Assembly: GCF_030164465.1 (NCBI RefSeq)
Contig: NZ_JASNJE010000028.1
Location: 1 to 60,439, forward strand
DNA from: Sedimentitalea xiamensis
GTDB taxonomy: Bacteria > Pseudomonadota > Alphaproteobacteria > Rhodobacterales > Rhodobacteraceae
Direction: 5' to 3'
DNA: 60,439 nucleotides
In this document: positions 17,321 through 25,919 of the stretch, piece by piece
Layout of the letters: every line of letters starts with the position of its first letter
How positions within the stretch are numbered: the first letter of the stretch is position 1
The notes under the pieces: model-generated
The model's input: the letters and a program-made list of their open reading frames with translations, nothing else
Told to the model about the DNA's origin: nothing
The model's database searches: none
Position numbers and translations under genes: made by a program

Positions 17321-18345
17321 GTTGCGCACTCCGGATGTCCCGCTGCGGGATCGACGAGATGACAGGCCACCTGCCTGGTTCTGGTGCCGGTAATTCTGGG
17401 CGAGAGAGAGCGGCAGATATCCGCGACATGCGAACATCTGGGCGAAAAGCAACACCCGGAAGGCAAGTCCAGCGGACTGGGCGGGTCGCCCTGAATCGGC
17501 GCGGCGTCGGTTCGGTCGTCCGGATCGACGCTGAGCATCGAGGACAGCAGCGCCTTGGTGTAGGGGTGCTGCGGTGTGTTGTAGACATCTTCGACGGGCC
17601 CGTATTCCACAACCTGGCCAAGGTACATCACCATCACCGTGTCGGAAATATAGCGTACGACATGCAGGTCGTGAGAAATGAAGATGTAGCTGAGTTCGAA
17701 TTCTTCACGCAATTCGTTGAGCAGGTTGAGAACCTGCGCCTCGACCGATTTGTCCAGGGCCGAGACCGCCTCGTCGAAGATGACGACCTTGGGCTGCACC
17801 GCGAGCGCGCGGGCAATGTTGACCCGTTGCCGCTGGCCACCGGACAGTTCGTGCGGATACCGGCCCGCGAAACGGGCCGGGTCCAGCCCCACCCGGTTCA
17901 AGAGGTAGTGGCTGCGCTTGCGCGCCTCAGCCTTCGGCGTCCCGTGTATCGTGGCCCCGAACATGATCGACTGTTCGATGGTCAGACGCGGGTTGAGCGA
18001 TGCCGAACTGTCCTGGAACACCATCTGAACGTCCCGGCGGAATTTCTTGAGACTGGCCGGATCGGCGCCGACCGGGTCGCCGTCAAGCGAGATCTTCCCG
18101 GAGTCGGGATTGATCAGATGCATGATCAGCCGAGCTGTCGTGGATTTGCCGCAGCCGCTTTCCCCGACGATCCCGATTGTCGTGCCTTTGTCGAGGTTGA
18201 AGTTGACGTCTGAAACGGCGTGGACATACCGTGCCTCACCCCCCATGAGGCCCCCGCCGGACACGTGGAACCGCTTGCTCAGTTCCCTGACGGAAAGTTT
18301 GGGTGTCCCGCCAGGGGTCGCGGTGTTTGCAGTCATATCGTTCAT
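17317..18345 (-). CDS. oligopeptide/dipeptide ABC transporter ATPase (DppF/OppF type)
   Basis: A 342-residue partner ATPase. Walker A GESGCGKST, signature LSGGQRQRVNIARAL, Walker B VVIFDEAVSALD and the switch FISHDLHVV are all complete. The C-terminal Cys cluster CCFSPRCSHVADICR is present. The start overlaps the permease stop as ATGA. Weak Shine-Dalgarno spacing fits translational coupling. Works as heterodimer with the next gene product at the cytoplasmic face of the permeases. Confidence 0.92.
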   Translation of the reverse strand: MNDMTANTATPGGTPKLSVRELSKRFHVSGGGLMGGEARYVHAVSDVNFNLDKGTTIGIVGESGCGKSTTARLIMHLINPDSGKISLDGDPVGADPASLKKFRRDVQMVFQDSSASLNPRLTIEQSIMFGATIHGTPKAEARKRSHYLLNRVGLDPARFAGRYPHELSGGQRQRVNIARALAVQPKVVIFDEAVSALDKSVEAQVLNLLNELREEFELSYIFISHDLHVVRYISDTVMVMYLGQVVEYGPVEDVYNTPQHPYTKALLSSMLSVDPDDRTDAAPIQGDPPSPLDLPSGCCFSPRCSHVADICRSLSPRITGTRTRQVACHLVDPAAGHPECAT

Positions 18346-19235
18346 GATACATCCATTGCGCTGCGCAGCCCGTCCGACAGCAGGTTGAAGGAAAGAGAGA
18401 CCAGGAAGATGAAGAGACCCGGCAGGATCGTCACCAGCGGCTGCGAATAGATCGCCGTGCGCAGCGTGTTCAGCATCAGACCCCATTCCGCAGTGGGCGG
18501 CTTGGCACCAAGTCCGATGAAGGAAAGCCCCGCGGCCATGATGATCGCTACCGAAAGCAGGCTCGTGGAATAGACCAGGACCGGTCCCAGCATGTTGCCC
18601 AGGACATGCACCCGGATGATCGTCAGGCTGCCCGCGCCGCTGGCCTGCGCCGCCTCGACGTAATCGAGCGCGCGCACCTGTGTCGCAGCACTTTCGGTCA
18701 CGCGCAGCAGCGGCGGAATCAGAACGATCGTCAGTGCGACCAGCGCGTTGCCGACACCGGCCCCGAGCGCACCCGCGATTGCCACGGCAAGAAGGACGGA
18801 CGGAAAGGCAAAGAGAACATCCGCCGCCCGCATGATGACGGTGTTGAGACGACCGCCGAAATAGCCCGCGATCGTGCCTAGGGAGCCGCCGATGACCAAC
18901 GCCAGAAGCACTGGCACCGTTCCCATCAGAAGCGACATGCGGCCGCCGTAGAGCAGGCGCGTGAGCATGTCGCGGCCCTGTTCGTCAGTGCCGAGAATAT
19001 GGCCTTCGGTACCGACCGGCTTCAGGCGGCTGACGATACTGCCCACGGCCGGATCGTAGCGCGTCAGCAGCGGGGCAAAGATGGCTCCGGCAAAGATGAG
19101 CGCCAGCACGATCATGCAGACGGCCGCCACCGGATCCCGGCGCAGGTTGCGCCAGACCGTCTGCCAATACCCGCGCGAGACATGCACCTGCGCCTCTGGC
19201 TGGACCTTGTTCTGGGTTTCGGAAATCATGGTCAT
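18342..19235 (-). CDS. ABC transporter permease (DppC type)
   Basis: A 297-residue permease. After a cytoplasmic N-terminus there is one helix (AVCMIVLALIFAGAIFAPLL), the conserved LGTDEQGRDMLTRLLYGGR sequence, and a five-helix BPD_transp_1 core. The EAA coupling loop YVEAAQASGAGSLTIIRVHVLGN docks on the ATPases. Together with the DppB-type subunit it forms the translocation channel. Four-base overlaps with genes on both sides show tight operon structure. Confidence 0.93.
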   Translation of the reverse strand: MTMISETQNKVQPEAQVHVSRGYWQTVWRNLRRDPVAAVCMIVLALIFAGAIFAPLLTRYDPAVGSIVSRLKPVGTEGHILGTDEQGRDMLTRLLYGGRMSLLMGTVPVLLALVIGGSLGTIAGYFGGRLNTVIMRAADVLFAFPSVLLAVAIAGALGAGVGNALVALTIVLIPPLLRVTESAATQVRALDYVEAAQASGAGSLTIIRVHVLGNMLGPVLVYSTSLLSVAIIMAAGLSFIGLGAKPPTAEWGLMLNTLRTAIYSQPLVTILPGLFIFLVSLSFNLLSDGLRSAMDVS

Positions 19236-20176
19236 GTCCGTTTGATCCTCGGGTCGAGCAGGGGTTGCGTGATATCGACAACCAGGTTCAGCAGAACGAA
19301 CACCAATGCCAGAACCAGCGTGGTTCCTTGCAGCACCGGGATATCGCGGGTCAGGATCGCGTTGTTCAGCAGCAGGCCCGTTCCGGGCCAGGAAAACACC
19401 GTTTCAACCAGGATGGAGCCGGCCATCAGGTAGCCGAGTTGCACCCCGATGACGGTCAGCGCCGTGGGCGCGGCGTTGCGGGTGACATGAATGAAGATCT
19501 GAAACTCGCTCAGGCCCTTGGCCCGCAACGCGTTCACGAATTCCTTGGTCAGAACGTCAGCCACAAGCGCCCGCACCGACCGCGTCACGATCCCGGCAGG
19601 CATGGCGGCCAGGGCAATCGAAGGCAGCACCATGAAGGACAGCCTTTCAGAGAGCCCCGCATCCTCGTTGATCCCCGCCCCCATGGCGGGCAGCCAGCCG
19701 AGATGGACCGAGAAGATGACCACAAGCACCACCCCCAGCCAGTAGCTGGGGACCGAAACGCCCGAAATGGCGACTGCCGAGGCGATCTTGTCGATGGGCT
19801 TGCCGATGTTGTATCCGGCCACGAGCCCGAATGTCAGCCCGACCACAAGCGCAATGAGCGTCGCGAAGATCGCCAGTCCCAGCGAATACCCGATAGCGGA
19901 CGCGATCTCGGCCGATACCGACCGGCCGGTGGCGATCGAGATGCCGAAATCGCCTGTCAATGCGTTGCCGAGCCAAAGAAAGTACTGGGTGACCAGCGGC
20001 TTGTCGAGCCCGTAGCGGGCCTTGGTCTGGTCGATGATCTCCTGGCTTGCATCGGCGGGCAGTACGACGGCCAGCGGATCGCCCGGGGCGATTTGGACCA
20101 GGGAAAAACAGATGACACTTACCGCCAAGGCCACGGGGACAGCATAAATCAGTCGTTTTACGATGTACTGCAACAT
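19232..20176 (-). CDS. ABC transporter permease (DppB type)
   Basis: A 314-residue permease opening MLQYIVKRLIYAVPVALAVS, the usual DppB/OppB start. It contains QIAPGDP, TGDFGISI and the EAA loop FVNALRAKGLSEFQIFIHVTRN. Six transmembrane helices are expected. The gene starts 79 bp after the binding-protein gene across a hairpin, and its stop overlaps the next permease start. Confidence 0.93.
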   Translation of the reverse strand: MLQYIVKRLIYAVPVALAVSVICFSLVQIAPGDPLAVVLPADASQEIIDQTKARYGLDKPLVTQYFLWLGNALTGDFGISIATGRSVSAEIASAIGYSLGLAIFATLIALVVGLTFGLVAGYNIGKPIDKIASAVAISGVSVPSYWLGVVLVVIFSVHLGWLPAMGAGINEDAGLSERLSFMVLPSIALAAMPAGIVTRSVRALVADVLTKEFVNALRAKGLSEFQIFIHVTRNAAPTALTVIGVQLGYLMAGSILVETVFSWPGTGLLLNNAILTRDIPVLQGTTLVLALVFVLLNLVVDITQPLLDPRIKRT

Positions 20177-20206
20177 TATTGGACAACTCCGGGATCAAGT
20201 CTGGGT

Positions 20207-20246
20207 GGCCGGGCACACTTGGGGGAGAACAATCATGCGCCCGGCC
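20207..20246 (-). terminator. hairpin between binding-protein and permease genes
   Basis: GGCCGGGC and GCCCGGCC can pair across a 24-nt loop. In such operons a stem here usually protects the binding-protein mRNA or partly terminates transcription, giving more binding protein than permease (inference). Confidence 0.4.
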
Positions 20247-20255
20247 AAACGTTGC

Positions 20256-21884
20256 TTACTTGACTGTGACCGATGTCAGATCCTGAAACCAGTTCTGAGC
20301 CTGGACGAATCCCTGGACATTGGGTGCCATTGCACGCGGTCCCACGTCATGCGCAACGAAGAGAAACAGCGCATTGTCGACGTAATGCTTGTGAAGCTGC
20401 TGAATCGCTTCCAACTGCTTTGCGGCGTCGAACTCCGAGCGGATCTGGTCGATCAACCCGTCGGCTTCGGCACTTTCATAATGCCCCCAGTTGGTTCCCT
20501 TGGGCGCAACCAGCCGGCTGTCGATATGCCGCATCAGCGCCGTGAACGGATCCTGGCTGAAATAGGAGCTGTTCGTCGAATGGGCGCCATTGGTCGTTGC
20601 GTCCGTAGCACCCGCACGCCAGTTTGCCAGAAGGGCGTTCCAGTCGCGCACATCGAATTCAACGTTGATTCCGATGGCAGCAAGATTTTGCTGGATCAGT
20701 TCGTTCATCAGCATAGGTTGCATCTGACCGGAACCGCCGGGCGAGATAATCGCCTTCACATTCAACGGATTATCAGAAGAGTAACCGGCTTCCGCCATGA
20801 ACGCGCGCGCCGCGTCGGGGTCGTATTTCACCTCGAATTCCGGGGTGCCGAACCAATCGCTCGTGGGTGGAACCATGCCTTCGGCGGGCAGCATCAGGCC
20901 ATCCAGCAAGACCTTGATGCCTTCGCGGTCGATGGCGAGGTTCGCGGCCTTGCGCACACGAATGTCCGCCCAGGGCGAGCCTTCGAGCATCGAGAAATGC
21001 CACGGCCAGACATGCGGATAGACGTTGGACGAGATGTTGAAACCGGCGGCACGCAGGCTGGCGATTGCATCGGCGGGGGGCGACTCGATCCAGTCGACCT
21101 GGCCCGACCGAAGCGCGGCAACGCGGGCCGAGGCATCGGGAACCGGCAGGATCACCAGCTTGTCGACCTCGGGCATGCGATCGGCGTTCCAGTAGGCGTC
21201 GCTGCGCACCATCACCGCGGACTCTCTCGGTGTGTAGCTGTCCACCTTGAAGGGCCCGGTGCCCGCGGGCGCCTTGAGGAATTCATCCCAGCTGCCTGCC
21301 GCGTCATATGCGGCGGGCGACGACATCACGATCCAGGCGATCTGATACGGGAAAAGCGCATCCGGAATCGTCGTCACGATTTCCACGGTGCTGTCATCGA
21401 CCGCACGGTAGCTTTCGATGGTCGGAACCCGGCCTCGCCCCTGGGCCGATTGCCGTTCGTCGTATTGTGCGGCTTCCGGATTCAGGATCTTGTCGAGATT
21501 CCAGATCACCGCATTCGCATCAAAAACGGAGCCGTCGTGAAAGGTCACCCCGTCGCGCAGCTTGAATGTCCATTTCCTGCGGTCGTCCGGGTCGGTCGAC
21601 CATTCTGTCGCCAGGCCGGGAGCCAGCGTAACCGGCTTTTCCGCGGTCGACAGATCATAGGCAACCAGCGCCTCGAAGACCTGGTACCCCAGGAACCGCA
21701 TACCTTCCGCGCCCTGGTCCGTCTGCCCGTTTGGCAAGGGAACATCCGATGCCGTCATGGCAATCCGCAACGTGCCTTCAGCATGGGCCGCAATACCCAG
21801 GCCCAGCGACAAGATCGTGATCGCCGCCGGTTTTGCGAGGGGCCTGCACAGAACGGCGACCTTGCTCACCAGTGCTTGTTTCAT
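20256..21884 (-). CDS. ABC transporter substrate-binding protein (SBP_bac_5)
   Basis: A 542-residue periplasmic binding protein. A signal peptide (about residues 1-35, ending AAHA) leads to TLRIAMTASDVP and the family motif LAPGLATEWSTDPDDRRKWTFKLRDGVTFHDGS. The rest shows the normal large two-lobe dipeptide/oligopeptide/opine-binding fold. The ligand cannot be read from sequence, but the racemase-like gene at the operon end points to amino-acid derivatives, hydantoins or opines. AGGAGGAAGAA precedes the ATG. A 28-bp inverted repeat in the promoter may be the operator of the adjacent RpiR regulator. Confidence 0.93.
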   Translation of the reverse strand: MKQALVSKVAVLCRPLAKPAAITILSLGLGIAAHAEGTLRIAMTASDVPLPNGQTDQGAEGMRFLGYQVFEALVAYDLSTAEKPVTLAPGLATEWSTDPDDRRKWTFKLRDGVTFHDGSVFDANAVIWNLDKILNPEAAQYDERQSAQGRGRVPTIESYRAVDDSTVEIVTTIPDALFPYQIAWIVMSSPAAYDAAGSWDEFLKAPAGTGPFKVDSYTPRESAVMVRSDAYWNADRMPEVDKLVILPVPDASARVAALRSGQVDWIESPPADAIASLRAAGFNISSNVYPHVWPWHFSMLEGSPWADIRVRKAANLAIDREGIKVLLDGLMLPAEGMVPPTSDWFGTPEFEVKYDPDAARAFMAEAGYSSDNPLNVKAIISPGGSGQMQPMLMNELIQQNLAAIGINVEFDVRDWNALLANWRAGATDATTNGAHSTNSSYFSQDPFTALMRHIDSRLVAPKGTNWGHYESAEADGLIDQIRSEFDAAKQLEAIQQLHKHYVDNALFLFVAHDVGPRAMAPNVQGFVQAQNWFQDLTSVTVK

Positions 21885-21919
21885 TTCTTCCTCCTGCTGG
21901 ATGGTCGTTTTTGCGAATC

Positions 21920-21947
21920 AACCGTGAGTGGCTTTTGACTCGCGGTT
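21920..21947. promoter_or_regulatory. inverted repeat in promoter of the ABC operon
   Basis: AACCGTGAGT, 8 bp, ACTCGCGGTT (9 of 10 positions paired) lies 36-63 bp before the binding-protein ATG, between that gene and the rpiR-type gene. Probable operator of the RpiR regulator; an mRNA stem is the alternative. Confidence 0.45.
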
Positions 21948-22144
21948 ATGAAAACACATTTTCTAAAAATTGCGCAATGGTAATTTCATTTTCAAGCCCG
22001 GATGCCCGCCGCCGGACTGCCGGAATCGGCCGCCCCAATCCGGTTCGCCCGCCACGAACCCCGACCCGCTCGCCGGGCGATGCTCCGGCGCGACGGCAGC
22101 GACCGCTCGCACGGATAGCGCCGCAGACTATTGAAAAATCGGGA

Positions 22145-22996
22145 TCAATTTTCCAGTTCGCCGAGTACGCGGTGCAGAGCCTCGATCTTCGCCAGGCGGC
22201 GTCGGCCTTCCTCGCCCGACAATTCGACGACCCGCGTGACCAGGACATGGATCAGCGCCATCACCGAAGCGTGGTTGTAAATCGGCCCAGGGGCAAAAGT
22301 GCTGCAACGGAAATGCCAGGTCACATCCGTCCTTCTGTCGACCGCATCATCAGAGACATAGGCAAGGCTCGCGCCGCACTTGCCCACTTGTTCGATAATC
22401 GTCTGCGTGTCGGCGACACGGCGTGGCAGAGCGAAATACACAACCACGTCACCCATTTGAAGCGCGGACAGCGGTTCGGCCAGTGTAAGACCCGGTGACG
22501 GCAGATCGACGGCATGCCTGATGATCTGTCCCACCTGGAACCTGGCATAGGTCGCAAGCCCCCTGTTGGCGCGAAAGCCTATGAATGCCACTTGCCCGGC
22601 AGAAAGAATCGCTCTCGCCAGGTCGTCAATCTCGCTGACCGCGATGAGCTTTCCGGTCTCGCCGATGTTGTGGATCGCCTGTTCGAAATGAATCCCCACC
22701 TGGTCCCCGGACTGGTCGGCATGCGACGAAATCTGGAAAAGCGCGGCACCCGATTGCCTTTCCGCCCGCACGTGACGGCGGGCCTCGTCGAAGCTCGCGT
22801 AGCCAAGTTTCCGGATCGTTCTCGTAACCGTCGCGTTGGAAACCTTGGCGAGCTGTCCCAGTTCGGACGCCTGGTAACTGGCCAGATCGCCGGGAAAGTT
22901 GAGCAGAAACTCCGCCAACCGCCGTTCGGCGGGCCGCAGCGATGCAAGCGCGTCGCGCAACCGCTCAACAAATGAATCCAGGTCCTTATTCTCCAT
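22145..22996 (-). CDS. RpiR/MurR-family transcriptional regulator
   Basis: A 283-residue regulator with an N-terminal HTH_6 domain (LRPAERRLAEFLLNFPGDLASYQASELGQLAKVSNATVTRTIRKLGYASFDE) and a C-terminal SIS domain (about residues 120-260). SIS domains bind phosphosugars or related ligands. It lies directly upstream of the ABC transporter operon on the same strand and probably controls it. The ATG start was preferred; in-frame TTG and GTG codons up to 12 codons earlier are possible, and none has a strong ribosome binding site. Confidence 0.88.
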   Translation of the reverse strand: MENKDLDSFVERLRDALASLRPAERRLAEFLLNFPGDLASYQASELGQLAKVSNATVTRTIRKLGYASFDEARRHVRAERQSGAALFQISSHADQSGDQVGIHFEQAIHNIGETGKLIAVSEIDDLARAILSAGQVAFIGFRANRGLATYARFQVGQIIRHAVDLPSPGLTLAEPLSALQMGDVVVYFALPRRVADTQTIIEQVGKCGASLAYVSDDAVDRRTDVTWHFRCSTFAPGPIYNHASVMALIHVLVTRVVELSGEEGRRRLAKIEALHRVLGELEN

Positions 22997-23170
22997 GCAC
23001 GCATTGACCGGCAATCGGGACACGGATGTCAAGCCGAAGCCGCTTTCACCAGAGAGCGTAGACGTCCGGGGATGCGGATTGCGGATCGTTTGGACCGGAT
23101 GATCGGGGCGCCATCTGACTGGGCTGGCGGCTTCTCCCGCGGCATTCTCGGTTCGGGGGGTGCGCCGGAA

Positions 23171-23246
23171 TGGCTGGCGCAGAGCCTCGGGAATGGGGGA
23201 TTACCGGGGCTTTCGCGGTTCGCGAATGGCCCAGGCGACAAGGTGG
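23171..23246 (+). pseudogene. IS5-type relic, 3' end only
   Basis: The end of this stretch (TCGCGGTTCGCGAATGGCCC plus AGGCGACAAGGTGG) nearly repeats the bases after the IS5 transposase fragment at 15.4-15.6 kb, and TGGCGCAGAGCCTCGGGAA matches the third copy near 27.8 kb. No reading frame survives. The surrounding 23.0-23.36 kb has no gene. Confidence 0.5.
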
Positions 23247-23360
23247 CGCTTACTACCTATATTCATGGCCGGCTTTTCCAACGGAAACCTCTCGATGGAC
23301 CATGTGAAACAGCCGCCACAACGCGCCCGGAGGTAAAGACCTTCCAAAGTGGTTCCAGGC

Positions 23361-24077
23361 TCAGTCGTTCGGATCTTCCGAAGCGTCTCCGCTTCTTCTC
23401 GTATGATCCGCGTGCATGGATTGAATCGAGTCGAGCACGAAGGCGCCAGTTCGAACGACATGATCGTGCATGATCCGTGAAGCAGACGGAATGTTGCGAT
23501 CCATGATTGCTGAAATCAGTTCTTCATGGGCGGCCATCGCCTCGTCCAGCTTCACCTGTGAAAACCTGGGCGCAAAATACCTTCCCCGCTGGGAGCGGTT
23601 CATGAGATTCGTGTGGATTGCCTGAAGCACTTCATTTCCCGCGAAGCTGACGATCTGGTTGTGAAATGCGATATCGTTCAGGAAGCATCCTTCGCGGTCC
23701 TGCGCATGATAACAGACCATCATCCTGTCATGCGTGGCCTGGACGAGCTTATATTCCTCGTCGCTCATGCGAGCCATCGCCAGTTCCAGCGCCAGCTGTT
23801 CCAAGGGCGCAAGAACCTGGAAAATTTCGTTGAGTGTTTCGGTCTTGATTTCGGCCACCGAGGCGCCCCTGTGCGGCCTGATCTCGATCAGGCTTTCCGC
23901 CTCGAGGATCTTTATCGCTTCACGCAACGGTGTGCGGGAGATTCCCATGAGCTTGCACAGCTCGATCTCGTTAAGTCTCATGCCCGAAGCAATTTTCCCG
24001 CGCACGATCTGATCGCGCAGGGCATCAGCCACCTGCGTGTGCAGGGCGGCACGGGGTATCGTCACGCTTGAGGTCAT
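23361..24077 (-). CDS. GntR-family regulator (FadR subfamily, FCD domain)
   Basis: A 238-residue regulator. The winged helix is at residues 10-75 (LRDQIVRGKIASGMRLNEIELCKLMGISRTPLREAIKILEAESLIEIRPHRGASV). The helical FCD ligand domain follows, with likely metal ligands in LNDIAFHNQIV and AAHEELISAI. GGAGGGAAAACG precedes the ATG. It is divergent from the TRAP transporter operon to its right and probably controls it in response to the transported acid or its catabolite. Confidence 0.9.
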   Translation of the reverse strand: MTSSVTIPRAALHTQVADALRDQIVRGKIASGMRLNEIELCKLMGISRTPLREAIKILEAESLIEIRPHRGASVAEIKTETLNEIFQVLAPLEQLALELAMARMSDEEYKLVQATHDRMMVCYHAQDREGCFLNDIAFHNQIVSFAGNEVLQAIHTNLMNRSQRGRYFAPRFSQVKLDEAMAAHEELISAIMDRNIPSASRIMHDHVVRTGAFVLDSIQSMHADHTRRSGDASEDPND

Positions 24078-24244
24078 CGTTTTCCCTCCTCCTTCTTCTT
24101 CGTCTTCCCATCAAGACGGTATGTTGCACCGTGATCATCAATTGTTTTCATAAAGACCTTCACGATATTAGTGATAAAAGAATGGAATCTAATTTGTATT
24201 ATGCATGCAATCACAACCAACTCAAGAACACAGGGATACAAACC

Positions 24245-25276
24245 ATGAAGACTCTCACGATCGCCGCGACATTTTGTGTGGTGGCCGCATCGGCTGCCGT
24301 GGCCGACACGCCGGCCCGTGTGCTGACCCAGATACTGCCCACCGCAAAGCAGTATCCGAACGAGGCCGCGGCCATCGCCACGCTGAATGAAAACGGGTTC
24401 AAGGTTCAGTATAACAGCTATGAGGGCCTTGGATTGAGCACGGCCGACGGGCTCCGTCTCGTTTCGGACAATGCATTCAACATCACCTCGGTCCAGATCG
24501 GCACCGCGGCGCGCGACGATGCCTTCTTCGAAGGGCTCGACCTGATCGGCGTCTCACCGGATATGGAGAGCCTTCGAACCGCCGTGGACGCCTATCGCGA
24601 TGTGTTCGACGCGCGGTTGCGTGAACGCTTCGGTGCCACCGTGCTCGCGCTTTGGCCCTTCGGTCCGCAGATCTTCTACTGCAACGCGGAAATCGGGACG
24701 ATCGAGGATCTCGCAGGACTGAAAATCCGCAGCTTCACGCCCTCGATGTCGGCATTGCTTGAATCCTTCGGCGCCACACCCGTCACCCTGAACTTCGGCG
24801 AGGTTTACCCCGCGCTTCAGCGTGGGGTCACGGATTGCGGCGTGACATCGCCGACATCGGGGAATTCGGGCGCCTGGCCCGAAGTCACGACCCATCAGTT
24901 GCCGCTGTCGGTTTCCGGGTCGGTGCAGGGCATCTTCGCCAATCTCGGCTGGTGGGAAAGCCTGACCGAGGAAGAACGGACGACAATTTCCGACGCTTAT
25001 GCGAAGCTTGAGGATCAGCAGTGGGTCCTGGCGAGCGAGATCAACGACGACGCCGTTGCATGCAATACCGGCCAGGAAAGCTGCGCGGAAGGCACGCCGT
25101 TCGACATGACTCTTGTGGAGATTTCGGACGATGACCGCACCGCCGTCAGCGATGCAGCTACTACCGTGGTGCTGCCCGACTGGATCAGCCGCTGCGAAGC
25201 AACCTATCCCGGCTGCACGAAGATCTGGAACGATACCGTAGGTGCGGCGCGCGGCTTCACGGCTTCCGCCCCCTGA
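24245..25276 (+). CDS. TRAP transporter solute-binding protein (DctP type)
   Basis: A 343-residue periplasmic binding protein. The signal peptide is at residues 1-20 (cleavage after AVA). The DctP fold shows the usual LWPFGPQIFYCNAEIGTIEDLAGLKIRSF segment, with the Arg that salt-bridges a ligand carboxylate, then TLNFGEVYPALQRGVTDCG. Two Cys pairs near the C-terminus (CNTGQESC, CEATYPGC) probably form disulfides. It delivers a carboxylate solute to the DctQM permease encoded next. Closely similar in style to the second DctP at 34.7-35.8 kb. Confidence 0.92.
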   Translation: MKTLTIAATFCVVAASAAVADTPARVLTQILPTAKQYPNEAAAIATLNENGFKVQYNSYEGLGLSTADGLRLVSDNAFNITSVQIGTAARDDAFFEGLDLIGVSPDMESLRTAVDAYRDVFDARLRERFGATVLALWPFGPQIFYCNAEIGTIEDLAGLKIRSFTPSMSALLESFGATPVTLNFGEVYPALQRGVTDCGVTSPTSGNSGAWPEVTTHQLPLSVSGSVQGIFANLGWWESLTEEERTTISDAYAKLEDQQWVLASEINDDAVACNTGQESCAEGTPFDMTLVEISDDDRTAVSDAATTVVLPDWISRCEATYPGCTKIWNDTVGAARGFTASAP

Positions 25277-25316
25277 CAGGTTCGGAAACATAAACAGCAA
25301 GGAAAGGCCCTGCCCC

Positions 25317-25919
25317 GTGTCCAGTCACCACAGCGGTCCGATGCGACCCGAAGAACGTATCATGAGATGGCTCGCGCTCGGTGCAGGGTATGTCCTGCTT
25401 GTGCAGGCCATCGCCACCTCGATCGAGATCGTTGCCAGAAAGGTTTTCAACCATTCCTTCCAGGGTATTGATGAGCTGGGCGGCTATGCCCTGGCGATCT
25501 CGGGGGCGGTCGGGTTCGGATATGCGACGCTGACCTGTGCGCATACCCGGATCGACCTTCTGTTGTCGAAACTGCCCCTGGCGGGGCGGGCGGTATTGCA
25601 TATGCTTGCGGCCGCTGTCCTCATGATCGTGGCGGGGGGCATGTTCTGGTATGGGCTGCGATCCCTGCGTCAGTCGATCAGTTTCGGCTCGATCTCGACC
25701 ACGCCGCTACAGACACCGCTCTGGATCCCTCAGGGGCTCTGGATCGTCGGCCTGAGCCTTTTCCTGCTTCTGACGATCGTGATCTTCGCCCGGTGCCTGG
25801 CAATGTTCGCCCGCCGCGATTTCGCAGGTGTCGAGGCGCAGATGAAAGCCAAGAGCCAGGAGCAGCAGGAACTGGAGGCCGCCGGATTCGGGGGCATGAC
25901 GCAAGGTGTGAAACAATGA
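25317..25919 (+). CDS. TRAP transporter small permease (DctQ type)
   Basis: A 200-residue membrane protein with four transmembrane helices and the DctQ motif IDELGGYALAISGAVGFGYATLTCAHTRIDLL. A GTG start (VSSHHSGPMRPEER...) was chosen because AGGAAAGG lies about 10 nt upstream; downstream Met codons are possible. Its stop overlaps the large permease start as ATGA. It forms the membrane complex with DctM and serves sodium-driven uptake. Confidence 0.9.
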   Translation: MSSHHSGPMRPEERIMRWLALGAGYVLLVQAIATSIEIVARKVFNHSFQGIDELGGYALAISGAVGFGYATLTCAHTRIDLLLSKLPLAGRAVLHMLAAAVLMIVAGGMFWYGLRSLRQSISFGSISTTPLQTPLWIPQGLWIVGLSLFLLLTIVIFARCLAMFARRDFAGVEAQMKAKSQEQQELEAAGFGGMTQGVKQ

